Notes under the pieces: model-generated
The model's database searches: none
Seen by the model: the letters and a program-made list of their open reading frames with translations, nothing else
What the model was told of the DNA's origin: nothing
Source of the DNA: Acrocarpospora macrocephala
Lineage (GTDB): Bacteria > Actinomycetota > Actinomycetes > Streptosporangiales > Streptosporangiaceae
DNA: 64,000 nucleotides
Direction: 5' to 3'
Assembly: GCF_009687865.1 (NCBI RefSeq)
Contig: NZ_BLAE01000017.1
Location: 62,001 to 126,000, forward strand
Part shown: positions 1-8,349 of the stretch, piece by piece
Position numbering within the stretch: the first letter of the stretch is position 1
Layout: every line of letters begins with the position of its first letter
Made by a program: the position numbers and the translations under genes

Positions 1-269
1 AAGGCCCAGGTCAGCCGCCAGCCGTTGACCGCGTCACCGAGGTTGCGGATGACGATGTTCGCGGTGAAGCCGGGGTTCCACTGGTTCGCGATGGCGTATT
101 CGACCCGGCAGGCCACCGCGCCCTGGGCGCTCGTCGCGGTCAGCGGGCTGAGCCCGGCCATCGCCAGGACCGACACCGCGAGCACCACCAGCCTGCGATA
201 CCTCGCCGGCCGGTGCGTGGGCGCGGCGACCTTGTGCTGTCGTGCGGGTGCACGAGGGATGAAGCGCAT
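1..269 (-). CDS. Secreted CBM2-containing protein, 5' part only
   Basis: The reading frame runs off the left edge, so only about 89 residues are visible. They start with a basic stretch (MRFIPRAPARQHK), followed by a hydrophobic core (RLVVLAVSVLAMAGLSPLTA) and a likely signal-peptidase site near ATSAQGA. The mature protein begins with ACRVEYAIANQWNPGF and later NGWRLTW, which is the start of a family 2 carbohydrate-binding module (first Cys, WNxGF, GWxLxW). CBM2 proteins are usually cellulases, xylanases or lytic polysaccharide monooxygenases, so this is probably a secreted plant-polymer enzyme; the catalytic part is outside the window. I chose the ATG at 269 because GGGAG lies about 8 bases upstream; an ATG at 273 is in another frame without the CBM pattern. 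A LacI-type palindrome sits about 70 bases upstream. Confidence 0.8.
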   Translation of the reverse strand, partial: MRFIPRAPARQHKVAAPTHRPARYRRLVVLAVSVLAMAGLSPLTATSAQGAVACRVEYAIANQWNPGFTANIVIRNLGDAVNGWRLTWA

Positions 270-337
270 CCATGACTCCCTGTGGTTACGTCCTCGTCGG
301 GGCTCCTCGACGGCCGACCTGGTCAGGGGCGGTTCTG

Positions 338-351
338 TGTTAGCGCTAACA
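338..351. promoter_or_regulatory. LacI-type operator palindrome upstream of the CBM2 gene
   Basis: TGTTAGCGCTAACA is a perfect 14-base palindrome with a central CG, the form typical of LacI-family operators that control polysaccharide genes in actinomycetes. It lies about 70 bases upstream of the CBM2 start in the 510-base divergent region 270-780, which otherwise holds only the element at 636-671 and the promoter of the LacI gene. Confidence 0.65.
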
Positions 352-635
352 TTTCAAGAAGCACGGGTGCCTCCTGACCTGTGCCGGAAGGGCTGTGATG
401 TCGCGGAGTACATCCAACGCCTGGAGACCCGTCAACGACCTGTCGCTCTCGGCGACCGTCGCGCTGTGCGCCACACGTTTCCCAGCCTGGACTTTTCGTC
501 CAGTGATGGAGATATCGCGAACAGCATGATTCGTGAACGTTTCACGGAAGTAGCCAGGTCATACATCGTAGATTTCGTGATCCATGTACGTAACTTCACC
601 GGAGCCGGGGAGTGGCTAGGTCATCCATCTAAGAT

Positions 636-671
636 CTATCGGCTCCGAAAGTTTCTATAAATATCCGATAG
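636..671. promoter_or_regulatory. Inverted repeat enclosing a CGAAAGTTTC element
   Basis: CTATCGG (636-642) and CCGATAG (665-671) form a perfect 7-base inverted repeat. Inside it lies CGAAAGTTTC (646-655). The sequence CGAAA-N-TTTCG resembles palindromes described upstream of actinomycete xylanase genes. It is about 110-145 bases upstream of the LacI gene at 781, so autoregulation is possible, but the bound protein is unknown. Confidence 0.4.
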
Positions 672-768
672 TTTAGGGTGGCAGATGCGGGAACTCTTCG
701 GACCCTGCTCCCAATCTCCTTGTGAGAGCAGCACAAACAGCAATGATCGAAGTCCGAAAGCGCGCGGC

Positions 769-774
769 TAGACT
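769..774 (+). promoter_or_regulatory. -10 box of a leaderless promoter for the LacI gene
   Basis: TAGACT ends six bases before the ATG at 781 and no Shine-Dalgarno sequence is present. This matches the actinobacterial leaderless layout, where transcription starts at or next to the start codon. No good -35 box is visible. Confidence 0.5.
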
Positions 775-780
775 CTCCCC

Positions 781-1824
781 ATGACCACGACCGAGGAACC
801 GTACGCCACCGGCTCCCCGCCAGCGCAGGCGCTGACTCTGGCACAACTGGCGGAGCTGGCCGGGGTGTCCACGGCGACGGTCTCCAAGGTGGTCAACGGC
901 CGCTCCGAGGTCGGCCCGGAGACCCGCGCCCTGATCGAGGGTCTCATCCGCGAGCACGGTTACCGCAGGCAGCGCCGGCGGGCCAAGGCGACGGGCCTCA
1001 TCGAGCTGGTCTTCCATGAGCTGGCGGGCGACTACCCGACAGAGGTAATAAAAGGGGTTCAGCAGGTAGCGCGCCAACACCATCTGGCCGTGGTGCTCTC
1101 CGAACTGGGGGGCAGTCATACCCCTGGGCGCGACTGGATCGAGGACGTGCTCAGCCACCGCCCGGACGGCGTGATCACGGTCTTCTCCAGCCCGACCGAC
1201 GGCCAGCGCGACCAGCTCGCCACCCGTGAAATCCCTCTGGTGGTGCTGGATCCGGCCGGTGACCCGGGCCACCGGGTCCCGTCGGTGGGCGCGGCCAACT
1301 GGAGCGGCGGCCTGGTGGCCACCCGCCATCTGCTGGAACTCGGCCACCGGCGCATCGCCATCATCACCGGCCCCGAGTACGCGCTGTCCAGCCGGGCCCG
1401 CCTGGACGGCTACCGCGCCGCGCTCGACACCGCCGGGGTGCCGATCGACCCGGAACTGATCTGCCCCGGCGCCTTCCTGATCGAGGACGGCCTGCTCCAG
1501 GCCCGTCGCCTGATGCGCCTGCCCGACCCGCCCACCGCGATCTTCACCTGTAACGACGGCCAGGCCATCGGCGTCTACCACGCGGCCCATGAACTGCGGC
1601 TGCGCATCCCCGACGACCTGAGCGTGATCGGCTTCGACGACATGCCCGCGTGGCGCTGGGCCATCCCGCCGCTGACCACGATCCGCCAGCCGCTGACGGA
1701 GATGGGTGCCACGGCGGCCACCATGCTGATCACCCTCGCCCAGGGCGAGCCGCTGCGACAGAACCGGGTCGAGCTGGGCACCGAACTCATCGTCCGGGGG
1801 AGCACCGCGCCGCGTCCGCGCTAG
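781..1824 (+). CDS. LacI-family transcriptional regulator
   Basis: This is a full-length 347-residue LacI/GalR regulator. The N-terminal helix-turn-helix with hinge covers about residues 19-65 (LAELAGVSTATVSKVVNG, then GYRRQRRRA). The rest is a periplasmic-binding-protein-like sensor domain ending in SVIGFDDMPAWRWAIPPLTT, the usual conserved end of the family. It should bind a sugar or oligosaccharide and release operators. It diverges from the CBM2 gene, and both a TGTTAGCGCTAACA palindrome and CGAAAGTTTC elements are nearby, so control of that secreted enzyme and of itself is likely (inference). It shows a -10 box but no ribosome-binding site. The ligand cannot be told from the sequence. 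Confidence 0.93.
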   Translation: MTTTEEPYATGSPPAQALTLAQLAELAGVSTATVSKVVNGRSEVGPETRALIEGLIREHGYRRQRRRAKATGLIELVFHELAGDYPTEVIKGVQQVARQHHLAVVLSELGGSHTPGRDWIEDVLSHRPDGVITVFSSPTDGQRDQLATREIPLVVLDPAGDPGHRVPSVGAANWSGGLVATRHLLELGHRRIAIITGPEYALSSRARLDGYRAALDTAGVPIDPELICPGAFLIEDGLLQARRLMRLPDPPTAIFTCNDGQAIGVYHAAHELRLRIPDDLSVIGFDDMPAWRWAIPPLTTIRQPLTEMGATAATMLITLAQGEPLRQNRVELGTELIVRGSTAPRPR

Positions 1825-2387
1825 CCGAAAGTTTCGAAACGGTCCCGTTGAGGGTGAGCCGGAGAAACGGTGCGATGGTCCCCCCGAAATGGGACCGCGT
1901 CAGTTCGGCATCCGCATCGGTGGTTCGGTAGTTGACGAAGCTCACCACCCGCAGGTCGGTCAGCACCATCCAGGCGTACGCCTGGTCAGGCTGGGCGGAG
2001 GGGTTCCCGATCACCAGCCCCGATCCGTTCAGTGGCTCGTATGGCCCGGTCAGGCGGGGAGCCACGAAGCCGTAGAGCCCGGTGGGCGCCGACCCCGGGG
2101 GTTCGAACGAGTGGCGCTGGGTGCAGAAGAACAGGTAGTACGACGACTCGTGGACGACGACATGCGGACGTTCGATCTCCCGGTTGATCCCGTCCGCCGT
2201 GAGCAGGGGCGTACCCCCACAGCTCGCGGCCGAGGTGCACCGACGCGGAGCCGTCCTCTTCCTGGACCGGCCACATGTCCCACAGGTCCAGGTCGGGCAG
2301 TATCCGCGGTGGCGAGCCCAGGATGAGGGGCGCCGTCGTCGCGGCGTCCTCGGCGATCAGGTCGAGGTGGTGTCGGGTCCAGTGCAT
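1787..2387 (-). pseudogene. GH68 levansucrase/fructosyltransferase remnant, deleted and frameshifted
   Basis: The first part (from ATG 2387) reads HWTRHHLDLIAED and then DLWDMWPVQEEDGS, the start of the GH68 five-bladed propeller around the nucleophile region. After ELWGYAP the frame breaks. In another frame the reading resumes as INREIERPHVVVHESSYY, PTGLYGFVA, GPYEPLNGSGLVIGNP and QAYAW, which are typical C-terminal GH68 motifs. Only about 200 residues are present against more than 400 in the family, so a central segment is lost in addition to the frameshift. The ATG directly follows the TAG of the fructokinase gene, showing they were one operon. It cannot encode an active enzyme. Family assignment is by remembered motif pattern and is fairly safe. 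Confidence 0.8.
1826..1836. promoter_or_regulatory. CGAAAGTTTCG operator-like site
   Basis: CGAAAGTTTCG, directly followed by an overlapping TTTCGAAA, starts two bases after the LacI stop codon. It matches the CGAAA-N-TTTCG pattern reported for actinomycete xylanase promoters and repeats the core seen at 646-655. It also falls inside the open end of the GH68 remnant on the other strand, so a chance match from coding sequence cannot be excluded. Confidence 0.35.
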
Positions 2388-3260
2388 CTAGGGTGTGCTC
2401 ACTTCACGTGCCAGTTCGACGGCTCCCGTGACGCCGGAGAGGTCGCCGAGGGACGGCCCGACGAGGTAGGCGTCCATGGCCGCCTGGTCGTTCGGGTAGC
2501 CGGCGGCCAGATCGAGTACGCGGGCCCGTACCTCCTCGATGAGGGAGGGATGTTTCGCCACGCCCCCGCCCACGATGACGCGCTGGGGGGACAGCGTGTA
2601 GGTCAGGGTGAGCACGGCGAGCGCGAGGTACTCGGCCTCGAGCCGCCACGCCGCGGCGTCCTCCACCTGTTCGGCGGGCCGTCCCCAGCGCTGCCGCATC
2701 GCCTCACCCGAGGCGAGCCCTTCCAGACAGTCTCCATGGAAGGGACAACAACCGGCGAAGGGGTCACGACCGATGTCATGGGGAACGCGTATATGTCCGA
2801 ACTCGGGGTGCGCCTGCCCGTGCAGCGGACGGCCGTGGACGATGGCGCCCATGCCGATGCCGGTGCCCACGGTCACGTACGCGACCGTGTGCAGGCCACG
2901 GCCCGCGCCGTGCCGCGCCTCGCCCAGCGCGGCCCCGTTCACGTCGGTGTCGAAGCCGACGGGGACCTTCAGCGCGGTACGCAGGGGCGTGACGACATCG
3001 GTGTTCGCCCACCCCGGCTTGGGCGTGGCGGTGATATGGCCGTACGTCGGCGAGCCGGGATCCAGATCGACGGGACCGAAACTGGCGACGCCGATCGCGG
3101 CCAGGGCGTCGTGGCCCAGGAAGAACCGCACCGCCTCGGGGATGGTCCGCGCCGGGGTCGTCGTCGGTATCACCTCGGTCGCGAGCACGCGTCCGTCCTC
3201 GTCGGCGACCGCGCACACCCACTTCGTGCCGCCCGCCTCGACGGCTCCATAGATCGGCAA
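2388..3260 (-). CDS. ROK-family fructokinase
   Basis: This 290-residue protein phosphorylates fructose to fructose 6-phosphate, judging from its subfamily. It has the N-terminal phosphate-binding motif (GAVEAGGTKW), the ROK catalytic region DTDVNGAALGE and VGTGIGMG, and a zinc-binding GHIR...GCCPFHGDCLEG segment characteristic of ROK fructokinases such as GmuE/ScrK. The start is a TTG at 3260 with AAGGG about eight bases upstream. The gene is intact although both flanking genes (permease upstream, GH68 downstream, TAG-ATG contact) are broken, so it is the only surviving member of a former fructan or sucrose operon. It may be drifting toward loss or serve another pathway. Confidence 0.9.
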   Translation of the reverse strand: MPIYGAVEAGGTKWVCAVADEDGRVLATEVIPTTTPARTIPEAVRFFLGHDALAAIGVASFGPVDLDPGSPTYGHITATPKPGWANTDVVTPLRTALKVPVGFDTDVNGAALGEARHGAGRGLHTVAYVTVGTGIGMGAIVHGRPLHGQAHPEFGHIRVPHDIGRDPFAGCCPFHGDCLEGLASGEAMRQRWGRPAEQVEDAAAWRLEAEYLALAVLTLTYTLSPQRVIVGGGVAKHPSLIEEVRARVLDLAAGYPNDQAAMDAYLVGPSLGDLSGVTGAVELAREVSTP

Positions 3261-3264
3261 GTGA

Positions 3265-3768
3265 TCAGCCCTTCAGTGAGCCCTGCAGCAGAGCGGTGAC
3301 GAACCGCCGCTGGAAAATGAGGAAGATCACCAGTGTAGGCGCCAGGATCAGCAGCGCTCCCGCGCACAGCAGCGGGATGTCGGTGCCCCACTGCCCCTGG
3401 AAGGCCCCGAGCGCGCCGGACATCGTGCGGTGCAGCGGATCGTCGACCAGGACGATGGCCAGCAGGAACTGATTCCACGTCCACAGGAACAGCAGGATCG
3501 CCAGCGACGAGGTCGCCGGGGCGGCCAGCGGGACGTGCACCCGCCAGAAGAGCTGCCACACGTTCGCCCCGTCGATCCGCGCGCTCTCGGACAGCTCCTC
3601 GGGCATGTTCACGAAGTGCGCGCGCATCCAGAAGACGGAGAACGGCATGAACAGCCCGATGAGCGGCAGGATGATCGCCCACCTGGTGTTGAGGATCCCC
3701 ATGTCGCGCACCAGGTAGTACAGCGGCGTGATGATGCCCTCGAACGGCAGCGTCGGGGCGGCCGGGGT
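3265..3768 (-). pseudogene. ABC sugar permease (MalG type), 3' remnant
   Basis: About 165 residues of an inner-membrane component of a carbohydrate ABC importer remain. They run from PFEGIITPLYYLVRDMG through the EAA loop (ELSESARIDGANVWQLFWRV) to the C-terminus LLQGSLKG. The first two to three membrane helices and the start are absent: upstream of about 3768 the sequence belongs to a plus-strand LacI fragment. The usual length is about 275 residues. The open frame continues past the junction but the added residues have no permease character. The stop is four bases before the fructokinase start, so it was cotranscribed with it. Confidence 0.75.
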
Positions 3769-3771
3769 CAG

Positions 3772-4150
3772 GATCGCGGGCGGCCGGGTCTGCCGGGACT
3801 GGCAGCCGGAGTACGGCCTGGCCGCGACTCGCGCCCTGCTGGAGACCGCTCGCCCGCGTGCCCTGATCTGCCTCAACGATCGGCTGGCGTTCGGGGCGTA
3901 CCAGGCACTGGACGATGCGGGCCTGAGCGTCCCCGCGGATGTGTCGGTCGTCTCGTTCGACGACCATCCCCTCGCCTCATGGATGCGCCCCAAGCTCACC
4001 ACGGTGGCCCTGCCGCACTACGAACTCGGCCGCAAGGCCGTTGATGTCCTGTTCGCGGAGATGGGCCGGGACGGCGGTCGCCCAGGGGAGGTGCATCGGG
4101 TCCCCATGCCGGTACGCCACCGCGAGTCGGTCGCACCGCCGGGCTCCTGA
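3772..4150 (+). pseudogene. LacI-family regulator, C-terminal remnant
   Basis: The frame shows only the last 120 or so residues of a LacI sensor domain: EYGLAATRALLE, ALICLNDRLAFGAYQAL, ADVSVVSFDDHPLASWMRP and LTTVALPHYELG. The DNA-binding domain and most of the sensor are missing. The 5' end abuts the truncated permease on the opposite strand at about 3770, which is a deletion junction. It was presumably the local regulator of the fructan/sucrose operon. It cannot bind DNA as it stands. Confidence 0.75.
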
Positions 4151-4419
4151 ACCCGCGTCCGGTGGGCAGCGCGGGATCGAGGTGCCACCACTCGTGCTGC
4201 GTGAGCCGCACCGAAAAGGTCGTTAATCGACTGGCCGAATTAATGGTATTTCGCTGAATGGCGCGGGTGATTTTCTGCGGCCGTCCGCAACTGGCATCCA
4301 AGTCGGCATTCCTAGTTTGGATCCCAGGCGCGGGCCGAAGGCGTACCAGACGACGGGCCGTGCCCGTTCGGGGCCGGTCGGGCTTCGGACTTTCTGTAAC
4401 AGCTGAGACGGAGTATTCA

Positions 4420-5862
4420 GTGCATAGAAATTCCACGTTCCGGCGCGCCTTATTGGTGGCCGGGACCGTCCTGCTCACCATCGGGGGAATGCTCGCGGGG
4501 ATCACCCCCGCGAATGCGGACACCACCACTCTGACGCCTGTATCGCTCACCACCGGCACGGGCTCGATCGGGAGTGGCCAGAGCGTTGGCAACCTGAGAG
4601 TTCAGGATCAGTCCAGCATCGCCGACGACTGGAACAAGTACGTCGAATTCCGCGGCCACACGGCGAACACCGCCTACAGCGGCCAGCTCACCTACACCCT
4701 GCCCCCGTCGGTCCCGGCCTCCTCGGTCAGCGGCGTGCAGTTGAAGGTCAACTACCGGGGGCCGTCGAGAGCCGAGCAGCAGTGGCAGTGGAGCGTCTAC
4801 AACTTCGCCACCGGCTCCTGGGTCGTGCTGGGGGACAACACCGGCACCACCTCCTGGGGGATCTGGAAGGTGCTGACATTCAACGCCCCGGGTCCGCAGG
4901 CGGAGCTGGTGCAGGCGGCCACCGGGAACATCCTCGTCAGGATGACCTCCTCGAACGCCGCGGACGACGCCGATCTGGACTATGCGGGCCTGACTGTCAC
5001 GCACGCCGAAACCACGCCGACGCCGACGCCCACGCCTACGCCTACGCCCGGTCCCGACCTGTGGCTGCCCGCCCAGACGGACCGCTGGCAGTACCAGCTT
5101 CAGCCCAACGCGACCGGCAGCGGCACGGCCGGTGGCATCAGACTCAACCTGTGCACCGTTTCGTACAGCGGCGGGTCGTGCGTCTCCCCGACCGTCTACG
5201 ACATCGATCTGTACGCCCCTGACCACGTGACCCCGAACACGACCGCGGTCCAGGCCATCCACGCCGCAGGCAAGCACGCGATCTGCTACATCTCCGCCGG
5301 AACCTGGGAGGACTGGCGGCCCGACGCCGGCGACTTCCCCGAGTCGGTCAAGGGCAATGACGTGGACGGGGGCCCGGACGGCACCTGGCCGGGAGAGAAG
5401 TGGCTCGACGTGCGGAACCTGACCGTGCTGCTGCCCCTGATGGAGGCTCGCGTCGCCAAGTGCGAGCAGGCCGGTTTCGATTCGGTCGAGTTCGACAACG
5501 TCGACTCGTACCAGAACGGCCCGGGATTCGTGGTCAGCCCAGCTGACCAGCTCGCCTACAACCGGGCGCTGGCCGATCTGGCCCACGACCATGGTCTGTC
5601 GGCCGGGCTCAAGAACGATCTCGGCCAGGTCGCCGACCTGATCGACTGGTTCGACTACGCGATCAACGAGAGCTGCCAGGAGTACGACGAGTGCGACATC
5701 CTTGACCAGTTCCTCGGCGCGGGCAAGGCCGTGTTCCAGGTCGAGTACACCGACGAGGGGGCCACGGCGGCCGTCACCTGCCCGCCGGCCAACGCCGCAG
5801 GCCGCGACGCCATCCTCAAGACCCTCGACCTCAAGGCCACCCCCTGGCGACCTTGCCGCTGA
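4420..5862 (+). CDS. Secreted GH114 glycoside hydrolase with N-terminal binding domain
   Basis: This 480-residue exported protein starts at GTG 4420 (GACGGAG six bases upstream). It has a signal peptide (RRALLVAGTVLLTIGGM, cleavage near NADTTT), a beta-rich binding-type domain at about 35-195, a TPTPTP linker, and a C-terminal GH114 domain from WQYQLQPNATG onward. GH114 landmarks are YDIDLYAPD, HAICYISAGTWEDWRPD, WLDVRNL, GFDSVEFDNVD and GLKNDLGQV; the Asp/Glu in FDSVEFDNVD are the likely catalytic acids. The family is known for endo-alpha-1,4-polygalactosaminidases (PelA-type) that cut galactosamine-rich exopolysaccharide. The natural target here is unknown. A hairpin follows the gene, so it appears monocistronic. 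Confidence 0.87.
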   Translation: MHRNSTFRRALLVAGTVLLTIGGMLAGITPANADTTTLTPVSLTTGTGSIGSGQSVGNLRVQDQSSIADDWNKYVEFRGHTANTAYSGQLTYTLPPSVPASSVSGVQLKVNYRGPSRAEQQWQWSVYNFATGSWVVLGDNTGTTSWGIWKVLTFNAPGPQAELVQAATGNILVRMTSSNAADDADLDYAGLTVTHAETTPTPTPTPTPTPGPDLWLPAQTDRWQYQLQPNATGSGTAGGIRLNLCTVSYSGGSCVSPTVYDIDLYAPDHVTPNTTAVQAIHAAGKHAICYISAGTWEDWRPDAGDFPESVKGNDVDGGPDGTWPGEKWLDVRNLTVLLPLMEARVAKCEQAGFDSVEFDNVDSYQNGPGFVVSPADQLAYNRALADLAHDHGLSAGLKNDLGQVADLIDWFDYAINESCQEYDECDILDQFLGAGKAVFQVEYTDEGATAAVTCPPANAAGRDAILKTLDLKATPWRPCR

Positions 5863-5879
5863 CCGGCACTCCATTGTCC

Positions 5880-5914
5880 GGCCCGCCAAGTTTCCCGCCG
5901 GGGCTTGGCGGGCC
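5880..5914 (+). terminator. Hairpin terminator after the GH114 gene
   Basis: GGCCCGCCAAG (5880-5890) and CTTGGCGGGCC (5904-5914) form a perfect 11-base stem with a 13-base loop, 18 bases after the GH114 stop. There is no T-run, which is common for actinomycete terminators. Confidence 0.65.
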
Positions 5915-5934
5915 GCACACAGACACGGGATGTG

Positions 5935-5944
5935 TAACAGCTGT
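5935..5944. promoter_or_regulatory. Palindrome near the PaiB-like gene start
   Basis: AACAGCTGTT is a perfect 10-base palindrome within TGTAACAGCTGTTGTA, between two possible start codons (5930 and 5957) of the PaiB-like gene. If the start is at 5957 the site would lie in the leader and could be an operator. No regulator is known. Confidence 0.25.
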
Positions 5945-5956
5945 TGTATCTATCCC

Positions 5957-6568
5957 ATGTTGGAACAACAGATCTACGCGTTCGACGACCCGGTGGCGTT
6001 GCGCGGGCTGATCGGCGCGTACGGCTGGGCGACGCTGGTGGCCGTCTCGGCGGAGGGCGAGCCGCTGGTCACGCACCTGCCGGTGATCCCCGACCCGGAG
6101 AATTCCGGCGCTGTCGTCGGTCATCTCGCCCGTACGGATCCGGCCGCGCGCGGGCTGGGGGAGCGGCCGGCCGTGCTGGTGGTCCAGGGGCCCCACGGGT
6201 ACGTCTCCCCCTCGTTCTACCAGGCGGGGCCGTACGTGCCGACGTGGAACCACATCACCGTCCACCTGCACGGAACGCCGTGCGTGCTCGATCCCGAGGA
6301 GACCTACGCGGTGTTGTCGGCCACCGTGGACCACTTCGAGTCGGCGCGGCCCGAGCCGTTCCGGCTGGCGGACGTGGCCGGGTACGCCCGGCGGATCGCG
6401 CCCGCCACCACGGGATTCCGGCTGGTGCCCGCCAGGGTGGTGGCCAAGGCCAAACTGAGCCAGGACAAACCTGCGGAGATCATCGAAAGGGTCATCCACG
6501 CCCTGGAAACCGACGCCGTCCACCGCAACCCGCTGCTCGCCGCCGCGATGCGCGCCGCGTCCGGCTAG
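5957..6568 (+). CDS. PaiB-type FMN-binding protein
   Basis: The 203-residue product has the PaiB fold signature: WATLVAVSAEGEPLVTHLP, PAVLVVQGPHGYVSPSFY, VPTWNHITVHLHG and the C-terminal KLSQDK. The family is a flavin-reductase-like split barrel; the Bacillus member was described as a regulator of sporulation and protease genes, but the biochemical role is poorly defined. I use ATG 5957, which gives the usual family length; ATG 5930 would add nine residues including three cysteines (MCNSCCIYP), and neither has a clear ribosome-binding site. It stands alone between a terminator hairpin and the PucR gene. Confidence 0.82.
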   Translation: MLEQQIYAFDDPVALRGLIGAYGWATLVAVSAEGEPLVTHLPVIPDPENSGAVVGHLARTDPAARGLGERPAVLVVQGPHGYVSPSFYQAGPYVPTWNHITVHLHGTPCVLDPEETYAVLSATVDHFESARPEPFRLADVAGYARRIAPATTGFRLVPARVVAKAKLSQDKPAEIIERVIHALETDAVHRNPLLAAAMRAASG

Positions 6569-6634
6569 GGGTTGGCTTCTATTTCGGTCCGTTCTAAATT
6601 GAGCGACCCACCCCACGTTGAGGAAGGGGCGCTC

Positions 6635-8296
6635 GTGTCCTCAACCGATCCGACCCCCGACGGCACCATGACCCGTCCATACCGGCCTTCGATAGCGCAG
6701 GTGCTGGAGACGCTCGGCCCGCACGCGCTCTCCGCCGTGCACGTTCCCGACGCCGCCCTGCCCATCGGCGAGCCGGTGGTGCACGATCCGGACGACCAGC
6801 TCGACGACCGCCCCGCCTGCGTGCTGCTCGCCGTCGGCGCGCGCCCGTCCGCCCCCGAGACACGCGATCTCGTACGGCAGGCCGCGACCCGCAACTACCA
6901 CGCCGTCGTCATCAAGGACCGGGGCGCCGATCTCGGCGAGCTGGCCGACGCCGCCCGCGAGGCGGGGGTGGCGCTCCTGGCCGCGCCGGCCGGGCTCCCC
7001 TGGCGCCAGCTCGACGCCCTGCTGACCGCCGCGATCTCCGGGCCGGGAGCGGCCACCCCGCCGTTCTCCTCCGTCGACGTGGGCGACCTGTTCGCCCTGG
7101 CCAACGCGATCGCCACCGCGCTCGGCGGGGCCACCTGCATCGAGGACGCCCAGGGCAACGTGCTCGCGCACTCCAACGTGCCCGGCCAGGAGATCGACGA
7201 GATCCGCGCCCAGGGCATCCTCGGCCGCAGGACGCCGCAGCGGCCGACCAACCGGCTGGAGTACAGCCGGGTGTTCCGCGCCGACGGGCCGGTGCGCTTT
7301 CCCAGCCTGGGTCCTGGCCACATGCGGCGGCTGGCCACGGCGGTGCGCGCGGGAGCGCAGTTGCTCGGCTTCATCTGGGTGCTGGACGGCGAACCTCCGG
7401 TCGTCCCCGACGCCCTGCGGTTGCTGGGCGCCGCGGCCCGGATCGCGGCGCCGCACCTGCTGCACTCGCGCAACCCCCCGCTGCGCCGCCGGCGGGCGGA
7501 GACGTTGCGCGCGCTGCTCGACGGTGAGGTCGCCGAGTCCGTCGCCGCCGCCCGGCTCGGCCTGCCGCCGGATTCCCCCGTGGCCGTGCTGGCCTTCGCG
7601 CCCGCGCGACCCGCCCCCCGGCAGGGCGCGGACGTGGTCGCCGCCACCGTCGTCGACCTGGTCTCCCTCGCGTGTGAGGCCTGGCACCACGGGGTCGTCT
7701 GCGCCACGGGCTGGAGCGTCGTCCACGCCCTGGTGCCGGTGCCGGAGGGCACGCCGCCCGACCGGCTGGTCCGGTTCGCCACGGACATCGCCGCCTCGGT
7801 CCGCGACGCCGCGGGGATCGCGCTGCACGTCGGCGTCGGCCCCGTCGCCGCCCGGCTGGAGGAGGTGCCCGCCTCGCGCCGGCGCGCCGACCGGATCATC
7901 CGGGTGCTGGCCGAGACGGCGGGCGAGCGCATGTGTGTCGCCACCGACGAGCGGGTGCGCGGCCGGATCGCCCTGCTCGACCTCGCCGACCGGGGCGACG
8001 CCGAGCCGGACCGGCTGCTCGAACCGGTCCGGCGCATGCTGGCGCACGACGCCGCGCACTCCGGCACGCACGCCATGACGTTGCTCGCCTACCTGGACAA
8101 CTTCGGCGAGGCGGCCAGGGCCGCCGCCGAGCTGTCCATCCACGAGAACACGCTGCGCTACCGTGTCCGCCGCCTGCAGGAACTGTTCGGGATGGATCTC
8201 GCCGATCCGTCCGAGCGGCTGGTGATCTGGCTCCAGCTCCGGCTGCTCCAGCTGCGCGGCGAGCTCTCGTCGGCCACGACAAGGGCGGTGGGGTGA
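6635..8296 (+). CDS. PucR-family transcriptional regulator
   Basis: This 553-residue protein has an N-terminal PucR-type region (SIAQVLETLGPHALSAVHV and following, about residues 12-140), a middle region, a degenerate GGDEF-like (CdaR) segment around residues 290-430, and a C-terminal helix-turn-helix (LLAYLDNFGEAARAAAELS, then NTLRYRVRRLQELFG). PucR/CdaR regulators usually activate catabolism of purines, sugar acids or amino acids. It starts at GTG 6635 with GAGGAAGG seven bases upstream. It directly precedes, in the same orientation, seven hydrolase and amino-acid genes (8350-15848) and is the best candidate for their activator. The inducer is unknown. Confidence 0.9.
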   Translation: MSSTDPTPDGTMTRPYRPSIAQVLETLGPHALSAVHVPDAALPIGEPVVHDPDDQLDDRPACVLLAVGARPSAPETRDLVRQAATRNYHAVVIKDRGADLGELADAAREAGVALLAAPAGLPWRQLDALLTAAISGPGAATPPFSSVDVGDLFALANAIATALGGATCIEDAQGNVLAHSNVPGQEIDEIRAQGILGRRTPQRPTNRLEYSRVFRADGPVRFPSLGPGHMRRLATAVRAGAQLLGFIWVLDGEPPVVPDALRLLGAAARIAAPHLLHSRNPPLRRRRAETLRALLDGEVAESVAAARLGLPPDSPVAVLAFAPARPAPRQGADVVAATVVDLVSLACEAWHHGVVCATGWSVVHALVPVPEGTPPDRLVRFATDIAASVRDAAGIALHVGVGPVAARLEEVPASRRRADRIIRVLAETAGERMCVATDERVRGRIALLDLADRGDAEPDRLLEPVRRMLAHDAAHSGTHAMTLLAYLDNFGEAARAAAELSIHENTLRYRVRRLQELFGMDLADPSERLVIWLQLRLLQLRGELSSATTRAVG

Positions 8297-8337
8297 AAAG
8301 TCGGTTCTCAACGATGAGCGCTCGCGGCGGCAGCGCA

Positions 8338-8343
8338 TAGCGT
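8338..8343 (+). promoter_or_regulatory. -10 box of a leaderless promoter for the first amidohydrolase
   Basis: TAGCGT ends six bases before the ATG at 8350 with no Shine-Dalgarno sequence, the same geometry as at 769-774. It would give the catabolic operon its own start apart from the PucR gene. Confidence 0.45.
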
Positions 8344-8349
8344 CTCCGC

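Noticed and set aside
1787-2387. A functional small GH68-related protein instead of a pseudogene
   Set aside because: The N- and C-terminal family motifs are in different frames and the central catalytic segments are absent.
4258-4419. An N-terminal extension of the GH114 protein from ATG 4258
   Set aside because: The added 54 residues are Arg-rich without function, would bury the signal peptide, and lack a ribosome-binding site; GTG 4420 has one.
4395-5942. TGTAACAGCTG occurring before both the GH114 gene and the PaiB-like gene as a shared operator
   Set aside because: Only 11 bases, different positions relative to starts, and only one copy is palindromic; too weak for a motif.
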